64,000 nt of DNA from positions 269,501-333,500 of the forward strand of contig CP131057.1 of NCBI GenBank assembly GCA_030657355.1, read 5' to 3'. The translations under genes and the position numbers were made by a program. This document shows positions 32,916 to 42,040 of this stretch, piece after piece (position 1 is the first letter of the stretch; every line of letters starts with the position of its first letter). The stretch comes from Radicibacter daui. GTDB taxonomy: Bacteria; Pseudomonadota; Alphaproteobacteria; Radicibacterales; Radicibacteraceae. The notes under the pieces were generated by a model. It ran no database searches. It saw nothing but the letters and a program-made list of their open reading frames with translations, and had not been told where the DNA came from.

Positions 32916-34091
32916 ATGGGCGAGGCGTTTTTAAAGCTGGAGCAGCTGACCGTCGGATACGGTGCCAACACCGTTCTGCACAGCATTGACCTTGCCATCC
33001 GGAAGGGTGAGTTCGTGGCACTGCTGGGCTCGTCAGGCTGCGGCAAGACCACGCTGCTGCGCGCCATCGCCGGCTTTGTGCCCCCGAGCGGCGGCCGGGT
33101 GGCCGTCTCGGGCCGGGAGGTAACGCAGCTGCCGCCGGACAAGCGCGGCATGGCGCTCGTCTTCCAGTCCTATGCCCTGTGGCCGCATATGACGGTGGCG
33201 CAGAATATCGGCTACGGCCTCAAGCTGAAGCGCCGGCCAAAGAGCGAGATCGCCGCCCGGGTGGCGGAGATGGAAAATCTGCTCGGCCTGCAGGGGCTTG
33301 GTGCGCGCAAGCCCGGCCAGCTGTCCGGCGGGCAGCGCCAGCGTGTGGCGCTGGGGCGGGCGCTGGCCATCGACCCCGAAATCCTGCTGCTCGATGAGCC
33401 GCTCTCCAATCTCGATGCCCGCATCCGCCTGACGGTGCGGCATGAAATCCGCGCGCTGCAGCGGCGCCTCGGCATCACCGCCATCCATGTGACCCATGAC
33501 CGGGAAGAGGCGATGGTGATGGCCGACCGGATCGTGATCCTCAAAGACGGGCACATCGCCCAGCAGGGCACGCCGGAGGAAATCTATAACCGCCCGGCCA
33601 GCTCCTTTGTCGCGGCCTTTCTGGGCGCGGAAAACCGCCTGTTGCTGCAAGCCGAACGGCTTCCCGGCGGCAGCGGAGGCGGCATCGGCGAGGCGGTGCG
33701 CATTGCCGCCTCGCCGGTTTCTGCCGAAGCCCTTCTGCCGCTCGCCGGGCGCGATCTTCAGTCCGGCCCCGTCGAGGCTCGTTTCCGCGCCGAGGCCGCC
33801 GAGTTGCTGCCGGCACAAGCGGGCACGGCGCCGGTGGACGGCGCCCTTACCCTTTCCGGCCATGTAACGGCCGTCAGTTATCCGGGCGGGCAGTGGCGCC
33901 ACGGTGTGAAGGTGGGGGAGGCCGACATCCAGGTCGATGCTCCCGCTGCCTTTGCCGTGGGCGACGCTGTCACCGTCCGCATCAAATCCGGTGATCTCTT
34001 TCTCTACCCGACAGAGGGGGGCGCGTCCCGCCTGGCGGCCATGCCGCCGGAGGGCGTGGGGAAGCGGTCAGCGGAGGTAGTGGAAGCCTGA
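32916..34091 (+). CDS. ABC importer ATP-binding protein (Fe3+/spermidine/sugar-phosphate type)
   Basis: The 391-residue protein has Walker A GSSGCGKT, Q-loop, signature LSGGQRQRV, Walker B ILLLDEP and the H-loop in AIHVTHDREEA, then a C-terminal TOBE-like domain from about residue 240. It matches the group of ATPases serving type F binding proteins (iron, polyamines, sulfate, sugar phosphates). ATG 32916 starts the conserved EAFLKLEQLTVGYG. It is the first of six co-directional genes (32916-38899) with small gaps or overlaps. Confidence 0.9.
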   Translation: MGEAFLKLEQLTVGYGANTVLHSIDLAIRKGEFVALLGSSGCGKTTLLRAIAGFVPPSGGRVAVSGREVTQLPPDKRGMALVFQSYALWPHMTVAQNIGYGLKLKRRPKSEIAARVAEMENLLGLQGLGARKPGQLSGGQRQRVALGRALAIDPEILLLDEPLSNLDARIRLTVRHEIRALQRRLGITAIHVTHDREEAMVMADRIVILKDGHIAQQGTPEEIYNRPASSFVAAFLGAENRLLLQAERLPGGSGGGIGEAVRIAASPVSAEALLPLAGRDLQSGPVEARFRAEAAELLPAQAGTAPVDGALTLSGHVTAVSYPGGQWRHGVKVGEADIQVDAPAAFAVGDAVTVRIKSGDLFLYPTEGGASRLAAMPPEGVGKRSAEVVEA

Positions 34092-34124
34092 CCCTAATTC
34101 CTGAAGCCAACTGGAGACGCACTG

Positions 34125-35261
34125 ATGAAGACCCTCATCCAGGCAACGCTGGCCTTCGGCCTCGTCGCTTCCCCGGCCGCGGCGGCGGAACTTACCGTCA
34201 TGACCGCCGGCGACCAGAATATGGTCGACTATGTGAACCAGTATCTGGGCCCGCTTTTTGAAAAGCAGAACCCGGGCGTAACCGTGCGTGCCGTGGGCAC
34301 CGGCCCGGGCGATGCCGGCTCGCAGAAGATCCTCGAGCGTTTCGAGGCACAGTCCAAGGCCGGTACCGCCACCTGGGATACCGACGTGGCCGTCGTGCAT
34401 GAAAAGTTCGTCGGCCCGATGGTCAAGGGCGGTTATCTCGACAAGTATCGCGGCGACATCGCCACCGGCACGCTGGTGACCCGTGACAATGCCAGGATGG
34501 CGCTTGGCTCGAACGTCGATGGCTATGTCATGCCGATGTTCAACAGCCAGACGGCGATTGCCTATAATCCGGCCCTGGTGCCGAACCCGCCGAAGAGCTA
34601 CGCCGAGATCGCCGAGTGGGCCAAGGCCCATCCCAAGCAATTCGGCTATAACGGCATCAAGGGCGGCGCTTCGGGCGTCAGCTTCGTCATGGGCTGGGTT
34701 TATGCCTTCGGCGATGGCGATGCGAAGAAACTGATGAACGGCCCGTTCGATGAAGCCGAGACCAAGAAGTGGGACAAGGCCTTTGCCAGCCTGCGTGACT
34801 TCACCAAGGACGCCACGCTGACCCCGGGCAATGCCGGCACGCTCGACCTGCTGAGCCGCGGCGAAATCGCCATGGGCCCCGTCTGGGTCGACATGTTCTA
34901 CTCCTGGCAGGCCAGTGGCCAGTTGCCGCCGGACCTCAAGCTGGTACTGCCGGCCCCGGGCATGCCCGGCCAGCCGATGCATTACGTGATCCCGGAAAAG
35001 ACCGCCAACAAGGAACTGGCCGAGAAGTTCGTGGCGCTCGCCACCAGCCCGGAAGTGCAGGCTGAAGGCATCGTCAAGCGCTTCAACTGGTATCCGGGCA
35101 TCGATGCCCAGCATGTCCAGGCCTCGCTGGATGCGGCCACCTGGAACAAGCTGTTCAAGGACATCACTCCGGAAGATCTGGCCAAGTACGGCAAGCCCTT
35201 CCCGATTGCTCCCTACAACAGCGCTATCCTTGAGGCTTACGAGCGTCAGGCGATGAACTAA
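34125..35261 (+). CDS. ABC importer substrate-binding protein (type F)
   Basis: The 378-residue protein has a signal peptide (cleavage near AAAAE) and the motif LTVMTAGDQNMVDYVNQYL, seen in binding proteins formerly annotated as ferric but shown in AfuA-type systems to bind sugar phosphates. No tyrosine pair for iron binding is obvious. The LacI and inositol-monophosphatase genes in the operon favour a phosphorylated sugar or polyol over iron. This is inference. Confidence 0.85.
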   Translation: MKTLIQATLAFGLVASPAAAAELTVMTAGDQNMVDYVNQYLGPLFEKQNPGVTVRAVGTGPGDAGSQKILERFEAQSKAGTATWDTDVAVVHEKFVGPMVKGGYLDKYRGDIATGTLVTRDNARMALGSNVDGYVMPMFNSQTAIAYNPALVPNPPKSYAEIAEWAKAHPKQFGYNGIKGGASGVSFVMGWVYAFGDGDAKKLMNGPFDEAETKKWDKAFASLRDFTKDATLTPGNAGTLDLLSRGEIAMGPVWVDMFYSWQASGQLPPDLKLVLPAPGMPGQPMHYVIPEKTANKELAEKFVALATSPEVQAEGIVKRFNWYPGIDAQHVQASLDAATWNKLFKDITPEDLAKYGKPFPIAPYNSAILEAYERQAMN

Positions 35262-35350
35262 GGCCGGTTTCCGGCTCAAGGACTGGCCGCCGGCACCCTT
35301 CGGGAGTGCCGGCGGCCCCCGCTTTCCCGATCTGGAGGGCTCGTCAGCCC

Positions 35351-36172
35351 ATGCCGCAAAGATTGCTCGCCCTCTTGTTTGTGCTGCCGGCACTGGCCGT
35401 CATCGTGCTGTTGTTCATGGTGCCGCTGGGGGCCTCCCTGATTGGCGCGTTCGAAAGCGGCGAGGGGTACGGGATCGCCAACTTCATCAAGGTGTTCGAG
35501 CTTTATCGCTGGGATGTGCTGTTCACCGTTATGGTGGTGCTGCTCTCCACGCTGCTGATCGGTTTCTTTTCCACCGCCATTGCCGGTTATCTGACGCTCG
35601 GCGAAAACCCGCGCGCCGTTGCCGTGCTGCGCTGGCTTTATCGCTGGCCGATGTTCGTGCCCTTCATCGTGGTGGGGCAGGTGCTGCGCACTTTCCTCGC
35701 CAAGAACGGGCTCATGAACAACATCTTCATCGAACTGGGCCTGATGACGCCGATATCGGCAACCAGCTTTCTGGACTGGCGGGGCATCGTCATCGCCTTC
35801 GTGTGGAAGCAGGTGCCGTTCGTTGCCCTGCTGGTGGCCGGTGCGATGGCCTCCATCGACCGTGGCACCATCGAGGCGGCACGTAACCTTGGCGCCTCGC
35901 GCCTGCGTATTCTCGTCGAGATCGTGGTGCCGCAGATCGCCACCACGCTGATGGTCGGCCTTGTTCTGTCCTTCGTCACCATGATGTCGGTGCTGTCGGT
36001 GCCGCTGATGATCAATGCGCAGTCCCCGACCATGCTGACGGCTGACATCGCTTTCCGTATCAACTCTTATGGCGATTATGGCGTGGCCAATGCGCTTGGC
36101 TTCGTTTCGCTGCTGATCACCGCCGGCGCCGCCTGGATATATCTGCGCCACAGCGTCAAGGAGCGGGCATGA
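35351..36172 (+). CDS. ABC importer permease 1
   Basis: The 273-residue membrane protein has six predicted helices and the EAA loop (IEAARNLGASRLRILVEIVVP) that docks on the ATPase. It is a BinPDT_transp permease. ATG 35351 begins a hydrophobic MPQRLLALLFVLPAL. Its stop overlaps the ATG of the second permease gene by four bases. Confidence 0.88.
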   Translation: MPQRLLALLFVLPALAVIVLLFMVPLGASLIGAFESGEGYGIANFIKVFELYRWDVLFTVMVVLLSTLLIGFFSTAIAGYLTLGENPRAVAVLRWLYRWPMFVPFIVVGQVLRTFLAKNGLMNNIFIELGLMTPISATSFLDWRGIVIAFVWKQVPFVALLVAGAMASIDRGTIEAARNLGASRLRILVEIVVPQIATTLMVGLVLSFVTMMSVLSVPLMINAQSPTMLTADIAFRINSYGDYGVANALGFVSLLITAGAAWIYLRHSVKERA

Positions 36173-37017
36173 GCATCCTGAATTCAGTATCGCCTGCCCG
36201 CAGCGGCCGTTTCGGCATCGATCTCTGGTGGGTGCCGCGCGGCATCCTGCTCGGCGCGCTTGCCTTCGCCATCTTCGGCCCGCTTGCCAATCTCCTGATC
36301 TGGACGGTAACGGAGAAGTGGTATTTTCCCCATGCCCTGCCGCTGGAATATGGTTTCAGCAACTGGGCGAAGGTTTTTGCACCGCGCGGCAATGCGCTGG
36401 AATCGCTCATCAATTCCGTGATTGTTGCTACGGTCACCGTGATTGTGGCGCTGGCGCTGGCGATCCCCTCCGGCTATGCGCTGGCGCGCCTCAAACTGCC
36501 GCTGCGCAGCCTCATCCTGCTGGCTTTCCTGGTGCCGCAAGCCTTTCCGGAGCTGCCGGTTTTCGTCAATGTGGCACGCATGTTCTATGAGCTGCGATTG
36601 AACGGCACGATCCCCGGTGTGGTGCTGGTGCATGTCACGCACGGGCTCGTTTATGCTGTCTGGATTGCCACGGCGGCCTTTGCCGCCATCGACCGCGATC
36701 TGGAACAGGCGGCGCGGTCCATCGGTGCTTCGGCGCCGCGCGCTTTCATGGATGTAACGCTGCCGCTGGCGGCGCCCGGATTGATGGCGAGTGCCATCTT
36801 CGTTTTTCTGGAATCGCTGGACGAGTTCACCGGCAGCTATTTCGTCGGGGCGCCCGACGTCAATCTGATGCCGCTGCTGCTCTACTCGGCAGGGGCCGGC
36901 GGCAATTACCAGATCGCATCCATCACCGCACTGTTGCTGCTCATTCCGTCCATCGCCTTCATGGCCATCGTCGAACGTTTCCTCAGGGCCGATGTACTGG
37001 CCCGTGTCGGACATTAG
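36169..37017 (+). CDS. ABC importer permease 2
   Basis: The 282-residue protein has six predicted helices and the EAA loop (EQAARSIGASAPRAFMDVTLP). It forms a heterodimeric channel with the first permease. The start overlaps the previous stop (ATGA). It is followed 15 bp later by the LacI gene. Confidence 0.88.
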   Translation: MSILNSVSPARSGRFGIDLWWVPRGILLGALAFAIFGPLANLLIWTVTEKWYFPHALPLEYGFSNWAKVFAPRGNALESLINSVIVATVTVIVALALAIPSGYALARLKLPLRSLILLAFLVPQAFPELPVFVNVARMFYELRLNGTIPGVVLVHVTHGLVYAVWIATAAFAAIDRDLEQAARSIGASAPRAFMDVTLPLAAPGLMASAIFVFLESLDEFTGSYFVGAPDVNLMPLLLYSAGAGGNYQIASITALLLLIPSIAFMAIVERFLRADVLARVGH

Positions 37018-37032
37018 GGGAGTAGGGCAGGT

Positions 37033-38091
37033 ATGGCCCAGGACCGCAAAAAGGACCGCAGCCAGCCTGTCGGTTTTGTCAGCGCGCAGGACGTGGCGCT
37101 GAAGGCCGGCGTCTCGCGCTCGGCGGTTTCCCGCGCCTTTACCCCCGGCGCCAGCATCGCCCCCGCCACGCGGGAGAAGGTGATGGAGGCGGCACTGGCG
37201 CTTGGCTATCAGGTCAATGACCTTGCCCGCGGCCTGCTTTCCAACCGCAGCCGGCTGGTGGGGCTGGTCGTCACCAAACCCGAAATCGGCTTCCGGGCCG
37301 AGCTGGTGGCGGCGGTGACCAAGGCGCTGATTGCGCGCGGCAGCGTGCCGATGCTCATCAATACCGGTCAGACCGAGCAGGAACTGGCGGATGCCCAGCG
37401 CATGCTGCTGGGGTACCGGGCCGAGGCGACGATGATCCTTTCCGGCTCGCCGCCCTCCGATTTTGTCGATCTTGCCCGCCGAAACGGCCAGCCGCTGGTG
37501 GTGCTGGGCCGGCAGGAGCCGGGCGCCGACCATGTGCGCATCGACAATACCCTTGCGGCCCGGCAGGCAGCCCGGCTGCTGGTTGGTCGCGGGCTCAAAA
37601 ATCTGGCCGTTATCGGCTCGGCAGCAGGCACGCCCAGCATGGTGGAACGGGAGCGGGTGTTTTGCGAAGAAGCCGCCCGGCTGGGGGCGGTCACCGGCAT
37701 CGCACGCGGAGAGGATGCCACCTATGAAGGCGGGATCGAGGCTGGCCGGGAATTGCTGGGGGCGGGCGGTGCCGTGCAGGGCATCTTCTGCGCCAACGAC
37801 TTGCTGGCCTTCGGCGTGATGGATTATGCCCGGCATGAGCGGGGCCTTTCCGTGCCGGGTGATATCTCGGTCGTCGGTTTTGACGATGTGGCACAGGCGG
37901 ATTGGTCTTCCTACCGCCTGACCACCTTTCGGCAGGATCCGGTCGCCATGGCCGACCGGGCAGTAGACGTACTGGAGCGGCGCCTTGTTGACCCGACCCT
38001 GCCGCCGATGCAGGAGACGATCGAGCCGGTGCTGATAGAGCGGGCGAGCGTGATGGCCGCTGCAAAGACGGGAGCTGGCAACCTTGCCTGA
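37033..38091 (+). CDS. LacI-family transcriptional regulator
   Basis: The 352-residue protein has an N-terminal LacI HTH (SAQDVALKAGVSRSAVSRAFTPGASIAPATREKV) with the hinge helix, and a periplasmic-binding-like core (RLVGLVVTKPEIGF, ending in GDISVVGFDD). It would bind the sugar carried by the importer. The likely operator is the 18-bp palindrome at 32874-32891. The stop at 38089-38091 is overlapped by the TTG start of the IMPase gene. Confidence 0.9.
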   Translation: MAQDRKKDRSQPVGFVSAQDVALKAGVSRSAVSRAFTPGASIAPATREKVMEAALALGYQVNDLARGLLSNRSRLVGLVVTKPEIGFRAELVAAVTKALIARGSVPMLINTGQTEQELADAQRMLLGYRAEATMILSGSPPSDFVDLARRNGQPLVVLGRQEPGADHVRIDNTLAARQAARLLVGRGLKNLAVIGSAAGTPSMVERERVFCEEAARLGAVTGIARGEDATYEGGIEAGRELLGAGGAVQGIFCANDLLAFGVMDYARHERGLSVPGDISVVGFDDVAQADWSSYRLTTFRQDPVAMADRAVDVLERRLVDPTLPPMQETIEPVLIERASVMAAAKTGAGNLA

Positions 38092-38899
38092 CAGCACGAC
38101 GCCGGGCCTTGCCGCCCGGCTTGCGGTGGCGGAACCGCTGATCCGGGAAGCCGGAGCCCTGGCGCAGTCCTGGTTCGCCGATCTGACGGCGCTCGGCACG
38201 ACCGAAAAAGACAACGGGCAGGATGTGGTGAGCCTCGCCGACAAGGCGGTTGAGGCCCTGATCCGCACGCAGCTGGAAGCGGCTTTCCCCGAAGATGGTT
38301 TCCTTGGCGAGGAAAGCGGTTTTGAGCCGGGGACGTCTGGCTATCGCTGGGTCGTCGACCCCATTGATGGTACCAGCTGTTTTGTCTCCGGCCGGGCGGA
38401 CTGGTGTGTTTCCATCGCACTTATGGCCGGAGAAGAGACCGAGTTCGGCCTGATCTTCGCGCCGCAGGCGAACGAGCTGTTTGAGGCCGTGCGGGACGGC
38501 GGAGCTTTGCTCAACGGCCAGGAAATCAGCGTCAATCACCATGCAAGCGTGCAGAATACGCTGATGGGCGTGGGCGCCAATTTCCGCGTACCGGTGGCAG
38601 AGGCCTGGCGCTTCGTGGCCGAACTTCTGGAGGCGGGCGGCATGTTCATCCGTTCCGGCTCCGGCGCGCTGATGCTGGCCGAAGTCGCCTGCGGGCGCCT
38701 TGCCGGCTATTACGAACCGCACATCAATGCCTGGGATTGTCTTGCCGGGCTCTGCCTCGTGCGCGAAGCCGGGGGCTGGACCGCACCGTTCGGCACCGGT
38801 CCCGGCGGGCTCAGGGCCGGCGGCCCGGTGATCGCCGCTGCACCGCAGGTGCGGGAAGACCTTATGGCGCTGATCGGGAAGGCAGCCGGGCCGGCGTAA
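38084..38899 (+). CDS. Inositol-monophosphatase-family phosphatase
   Basis: The 271-residue protein has the metal-binding set of IMPases: GEESGFE, DPIDGTSCF and the C-terminal WDCLAGLCLVREAGG. It starts at TTG 38084, nine bases after GGAG and overlapping the LacI stop by eight bases. It would remove phosphate from a sugar or polyol phosphate; in this operon possibly from the imported substrate. A histidinol-phosphatase of the HisN type is an alternative. Its stop is 6 bp from the convergent kinase gene. Confidence 0.85.
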   Translation: MPDSTTPGLAARLAVAEPLIREAGALAQSWFADLTALGTTEKDNGQDVVSLADKAVEALIRTQLEAAFPEDGFLGEESGFEPGTSGYRWVVDPIDGTSCFVSGRADWCVSIALMAGEETEFGLIFAPQANELFEAVRDGGALLNGQEISVNHHASVQNTLMGVGANFRVPVAEAWRFVAELLEAGGMFIRSGSGALMLAEVACGRLAGYYEPHINAWDCLAGLCLVREAGGWTAPFGTGPGGLRAGGPVIAAAPQVREDLMALIGKAAGPA

Positions 38900-38905
38900 G
38901 GGCGC

Positions 38906-40240
38906 TCAGCCCTGTCGGGCCTGCAAGATCGGCAAACGCAGCGTCACGCAGGTGCCTTTTCCGGGCCGGGTCCAGCTGATTTCGGCGGCGATGGCCTGGG
39001 CCCGGCGCATCTGGCTGACCAGCCCCTTGCCACCGCCCACTTCCAGCGCACGCTCGGCATCGAAGCCGCGCCCGTTATCGGTGACCGAGACATAGACATT
39101 GCCGGCATCGGCCCGGGTTTCCACCAGCACCTCGGTGGCACCGGCATGTTTGATAATGTTGGCAATCGCCTCCTGCAGGATACGCAGAATGTGCAGCGAG
39201 GTGCGCGGGTCGAGCCACTCCAGCGTGGGAACAGGGCGCACCTGCCAGCTGAGCACAATACCGGAGCTTTCAAGCCGGGTGCCGAGGCGAAAACGCAGCG
39301 TCGCCAGCAGCAGGAGCAGGTCGGCATCGACCGGCTCCAGAGAGTCGATGGCCAGCTTCAGGTCATCGATGCAGCTTTTCAGCACATCCGCGATATCAAG
39401 CTCGGCAAGGCGGCCGTGTTCCACCACACGCAGGGCGCCGAGCAGGGATGAGCCAAGGCCATCATGCATATCCTGCACAAGGCGCTGGCGCTCTTCGGCC
39501 AGGGTCTGGCGCCGCTCGATTTCGCGCAGGCGCGCGTGGCTGTCGGCCAGTTCGAAACGCACATCGATAGCAGCCCGCGCCGCATGGGAGCTGTTGATCG
39601 CCTGCCCGGCCATGGCGATGTAGTAAAGCACGGCGGCAACAGCCAGCACGCTATAGGCGGGGTCGCCCAGCAGCCAGAGCTTGAGCGCGAAGGAGGCGAA
39701 CTGCGGCAGGGTGAAAGCGAGAAATTGCGGCAGCACCGGGGACTGGGTGGCGACGGCGGCGGCCACCATGCCGCAATAGGCAGCGATGACCAGCACGAAG
39801 CCGGTCTGTCCGACAAGGCCGAGGGTCAGCCAGGGTAAAAGCCCCCAGAGCAGCCCGTCGACCGCGTTGAGAAGGCCGAGCGCTACGGCGGTGCCCCGCG
39901 CTTCGCCTGGCACCAGCCCCCGCGCCAGCTTGCGGCGGACATAGAACTGGAGATTGAGGTTGGAGACGATAACGCCGGCGCACCAGAAGCGCAGTGCCAG
40001 CGCATTCTGATCGGTGCTGAGCGGCCAGAGAAACAGCAGCGCGATGACCATCGAGGGCCAGGTGCTGCGGAAATTGCCCATGATGAGGCGCAGCTGCTCG
40101 ACGAGGATGCGGCTTTCGGCGAGGCGGAAAAAGCTGGTTATCATGCAGGCGGTCTTGCGTCCTGAACCGGGTTTCATTCCCGGGCCCGGGAACGACCGCA
40201 CCCCGCCTTCAGGAAACATCCGCGCCCCGGGCAGAGTCAT
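38906..40240 (-). CDS. Membrane histidine kinase (HisKA_3 type)
   Basis: The 444-residue protein has several N-terminal membrane helices with no obvious extracytoplasmic domain, then the phospho-His in VQDMHDGLGSSLL and an ATPase domain with NIIKHAGA and DNGRGFDAE. I keep ATG 40240 because it overlaps the regulator stop (ATGA). That adds a low-complexity 32-residue leader; ATG 40144 would begin right before the membrane region and is the alternative. It partners the LuxR-type regulator at 40237. Ligand unknown. Confidence 0.85.
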   Translation of the reverse strand: MTLPGARMFPEGGVRSFPGPGMKPGSGRKTACMITSFFRLAESRILVEQLRLIMGNFRSTWPSMVIALLFLWPLSTDQNALALRFWCAGVIVSNLNLQFYVRRKLARGLVPGEARGTAVALGLLNAVDGLLWGLLPWLTLGLVGQTGFVLVIAAYCGMVAAAVATQSPVLPQFLAFTLPQFASFALKLWLLGDPAYSVLAVAAVLYYIAMAGQAINSSHAARAAIDVRFELADSHARLREIERRQTLAEERQRLVQDMHDGLGSSLLGALRVVEHGRLAELDIADVLKSCIDDLKLAIDSLEPVDADLLLLLATLRFRLGTRLESSGIVLSWQVRPVPTLEWLDPRTSLHILRILQEAIANIIKHAGATEVLVETRADAGNVYVSVTDNGRGFDAERALEVGGGKGLVSQMRRAQAIAAEISWTRPGKGTCVTLRLPILQARQG

Positions 40241-40926
40241 CTGGCCAGCAGGCCCCGGGCGTTCGCTTCGTAGATGGCCTCCGCCTTCGAGTTTACTTCG
40301 AGCTTGGCGTAGATGCGGCGCACGAAAGTCGAGACGGTGTGGTGCGAGACCGACATCAGGGCAGCAATCTCGACCGTTGTAAATCCTTTGGTGATGTACT
40401 CCAGCACCTCGCGTTCGCGCAGCGACAGGCTGTTGCGGGAGGTCGGTGCGCTTGCAGCGGGTGCTTCTTCCTCCGGCTGGTAACCGTCGCGGAAACGCAG
40501 CAGGATCTTGCGGGCAATAAGCGGGCTGATCGGGCTGCCACCGGCATGCAAGGTGCGGATTTCATTGAGCATGCTGGGCGGTGCGCTGTCTTTCAGCAGA
40601 TAGCCCGCTGCGCCCGCCATCAGTGACTGCATGACATGCAGCTCGTCCCCGAAGGTGGTGCTGACCATGATGTTGCAGGTGGGCCATCTTTCATGCGCGG
40701 CGGCGATGATGTCGATGCCCGAGCCGTCCGGCAGGCCGAGATCGACGATAAGGACGTCAACCGGCGGGGCATCCATCAGCATCATGCCTTCGGTGCGGGA
40801 GCCGGCAATGGCCAGCAGCGCCATGTCCGGCGCTGCCTCAAGCGCGCCCACCATCGCCCGCTGGAAGCTCAGATCATCATCCACGAGATAGATCGTGATC
40901 TGGTTGGGGTTTCTGGGGTGACGCAT
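40237..40926 (-). CDS. LuxR/NarL-type response regulator
   Basis: The 229-residue protein has a receiver domain (acceptor Asp in VLIVDLGLPDG, Lys in YLLKDSA) and a LuxR HTH (SLREREVLEYITKGFTTVEIAALMSVSHHTVSTFVRRIYAKLEV). Starting at ATG 40926 begins directly before QITIYLVDDD; a longer reading adds 33 residues of unlikely sequence. The next gene in the operon encodes the kinase. An inverted repeat lies upstream at 40992-41011. Confidence 0.9.
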   Translation of the reverse strand: MRHPRNPNQITIYLVDDDLSFQRAMVGALEAAPDMALLAIAGSRTEGMMLMDAPPVDVLIVDLGLPDGSGIDIIAAAHERWPTCNIMVSTTFGDELHVMQSLMAGAAGYLLKDSAPPSMLNEIRTLHAGGSPISPLIARKILLRFRDGYQPEEEAPAASAPTSRNSLSLREREVLEYITKGFTTVEIAALMSVSHHTVSTFVRRIYAKLEVNSKAEAIYEANARGLLAR

Positions 40927-40991
40927 CGGGGGCCTGCGATCTGCCTGATCTCTCTTCTGCCCGCATCTTCCCACATCGGGCCGGGCCCGTA

Positions 40992-41011
40992 TGTCCCCTG
41001 TTTTGGGGACA
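40992..41011. promoter_or_regulatory. GGGGACA inverted repeat upstream of the response-regulator gene
   Basis: TGTCCCC (40992-40998) and GGGGACA (41005-41011) form 7-bp arms with 6 bases between; a further AGGGGAC follows at 41011-41017. It lies about 70 bp before the response-regulator start and may be an autoregulatory site. Confidence 0.5.
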
Positions 41012-41023
41012 GGGGACGGATAC

Positions 41024-41061
41024 AAAAAGAAAAGGCGCCTGCCGGTGGTTCGGCAGGCGCC
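41024..41061 (-). terminator. Terminator after the NEW3/ABC operon
   Basis: GGCGCCTGCCG (41034-41044) pairs with CGGCAGGCGCC (41051-41061). On the minus strand it is followed by TTTTCTTTTTG. It follows the ABC-2 permease stop at 41087. Confidence 0.85.
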
Positions 41062-41086
41062 CCGAGTTTCGACAGGAGACTTCCTT

Positions 41087-42040
41087 CTAGGCCCGGATTT
41101 CCTGCCGCTGGAACGACAGGTAGGCGATGGTGTAGACGACCAGCATGCCGGCGATCAGGCTGGCAAGCTGCGGCCAGATCAGGATGGCGCTCTGGCCGAA
41201 GGGCAGGGGCGCGCCCATGACAGCCCCTTGAAGCTGGCTATAGAAGATGATGCCGAGCGCCCGGGTCGCCGGGTTCAGCAACGCCAGCGTTACCTCGCCG
41301 AACAGCGTGCTGGGCGAAAGACGCGCCAGCGCATGGGCAATTTCCGCCTGATGCACCGCCGTTGACGGGTCAAACGGATCGATCGGCACAAATGCACCGG
41401 CCGCCAGCGGTGCCAGCATGCCCCAGAACAGGGTCAGCACCAGCCACAGGGTCAGGGCGGCAAGGGCCGAGGTGGCTGGCGCCCGGAACAGGGTGGAAAA
41501 CAGCATGGAAGCGGCCAGCCACACGCCGGAATAGACCAGCGAGGTGAGCAGGAAGGCAAAGCTGCGCAGCACCTCCTCACCCGATGGCGGCAGGCCCAGC
41601 AGCAGGATGCCCATGCCCGAGATCATCAGCCACAGCGTCACGAGGCAGATGGCGATGACCATGAGCGCGCCGAGGAACTTGCCGGCCAGCAGCGCGTCCC
41701 GGTAGATCGGCTGGGAGAGAATGCGGCTCATGGTGCGGCGGCTATATTCGCCATTCACCGCATCGAAGCCGAGCGCGATGCCGATCAGCGGCAGTAGGAA
41801 GCCGAGAAAGGCCATGAAGGACGGCAGCGGATCGCGGGCCGTGGTAAAGAGGCGCAGGAACAGGAACGGGTCCTGTCCCACCGTTTCCTTGATCTGGCCG
41901 ATGGCGCCGTAAATCGACCCGATGGCGGTGAGGATGACGAGCAGCATGACCAGATGCATGCGCGGGCTCGCCATGTGATCGGCCGCTTCCTTGAAGGCGA
42001 CGACCGAGAGGCCCTTGAAGGGCGAACCTTCACGCCGCAT
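41087..42040 (-). CDS. ABC-2 type permease
   Basis: The 317-residue membrane protein has a large N-terminal extracytoplasmic segment between TM1 and TM2 and then five membrane helices. [20 protein letters not shown] is the ABC-2 family's conserved coupling segment. Its ATG at 42040 overlaps the ATPase stop by eleven bases. It forms a half-exporter with the ATPase, probably acting on membrane or cell-envelope substrates. Co-encoding with an NEW3-domain exported protein is shared by an uncharacterised group; function is unknown. Confidence 0.85.
   Translation of the reverse strand: MRREGSPFKGLSVVAFKEAADHMASPRMHLVMLLVILTAIGSIYGAIGQIKETVGQDPFLFLRLFTTARDPLPSFMAFLGFLLPLIGIALGFDAVNGEYSRRTMSRILSQPIYRDALLAGKFLGALMVIAICLVTLWLMISGMGILLLGLPPSGEEVLRSFAFLLTSLVYSGVWLAASMLFSTLFRAPATSALAALTLWLVLTLFWGMLAPLAAGAFVPIDPFDPSTAVHQAEIAHALARLSPSTLFGEVTLALLNPATRALGIIFYSQLQGAVMGAPLPFGQSAILIWPQLASLIAGMLVVYTIAYLSFQRQEIRA

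Noticed and set aside
32916-36172. Annotation of the ABC importer as ferric iron uptake
   Set aside because: The ATPase alone cannot distinguish iron from sugar phosphate. Operon partners (LacI, IMPase) and the binding-protein start point to a phosphorylated sugar or polyol.
36184-38268. A 694-codon minus-strand open frame across the permease, LacI and IMPase genes
   Set aside because: Three well-conserved genes lie on the plus strand; the antisense product lacks any domain.
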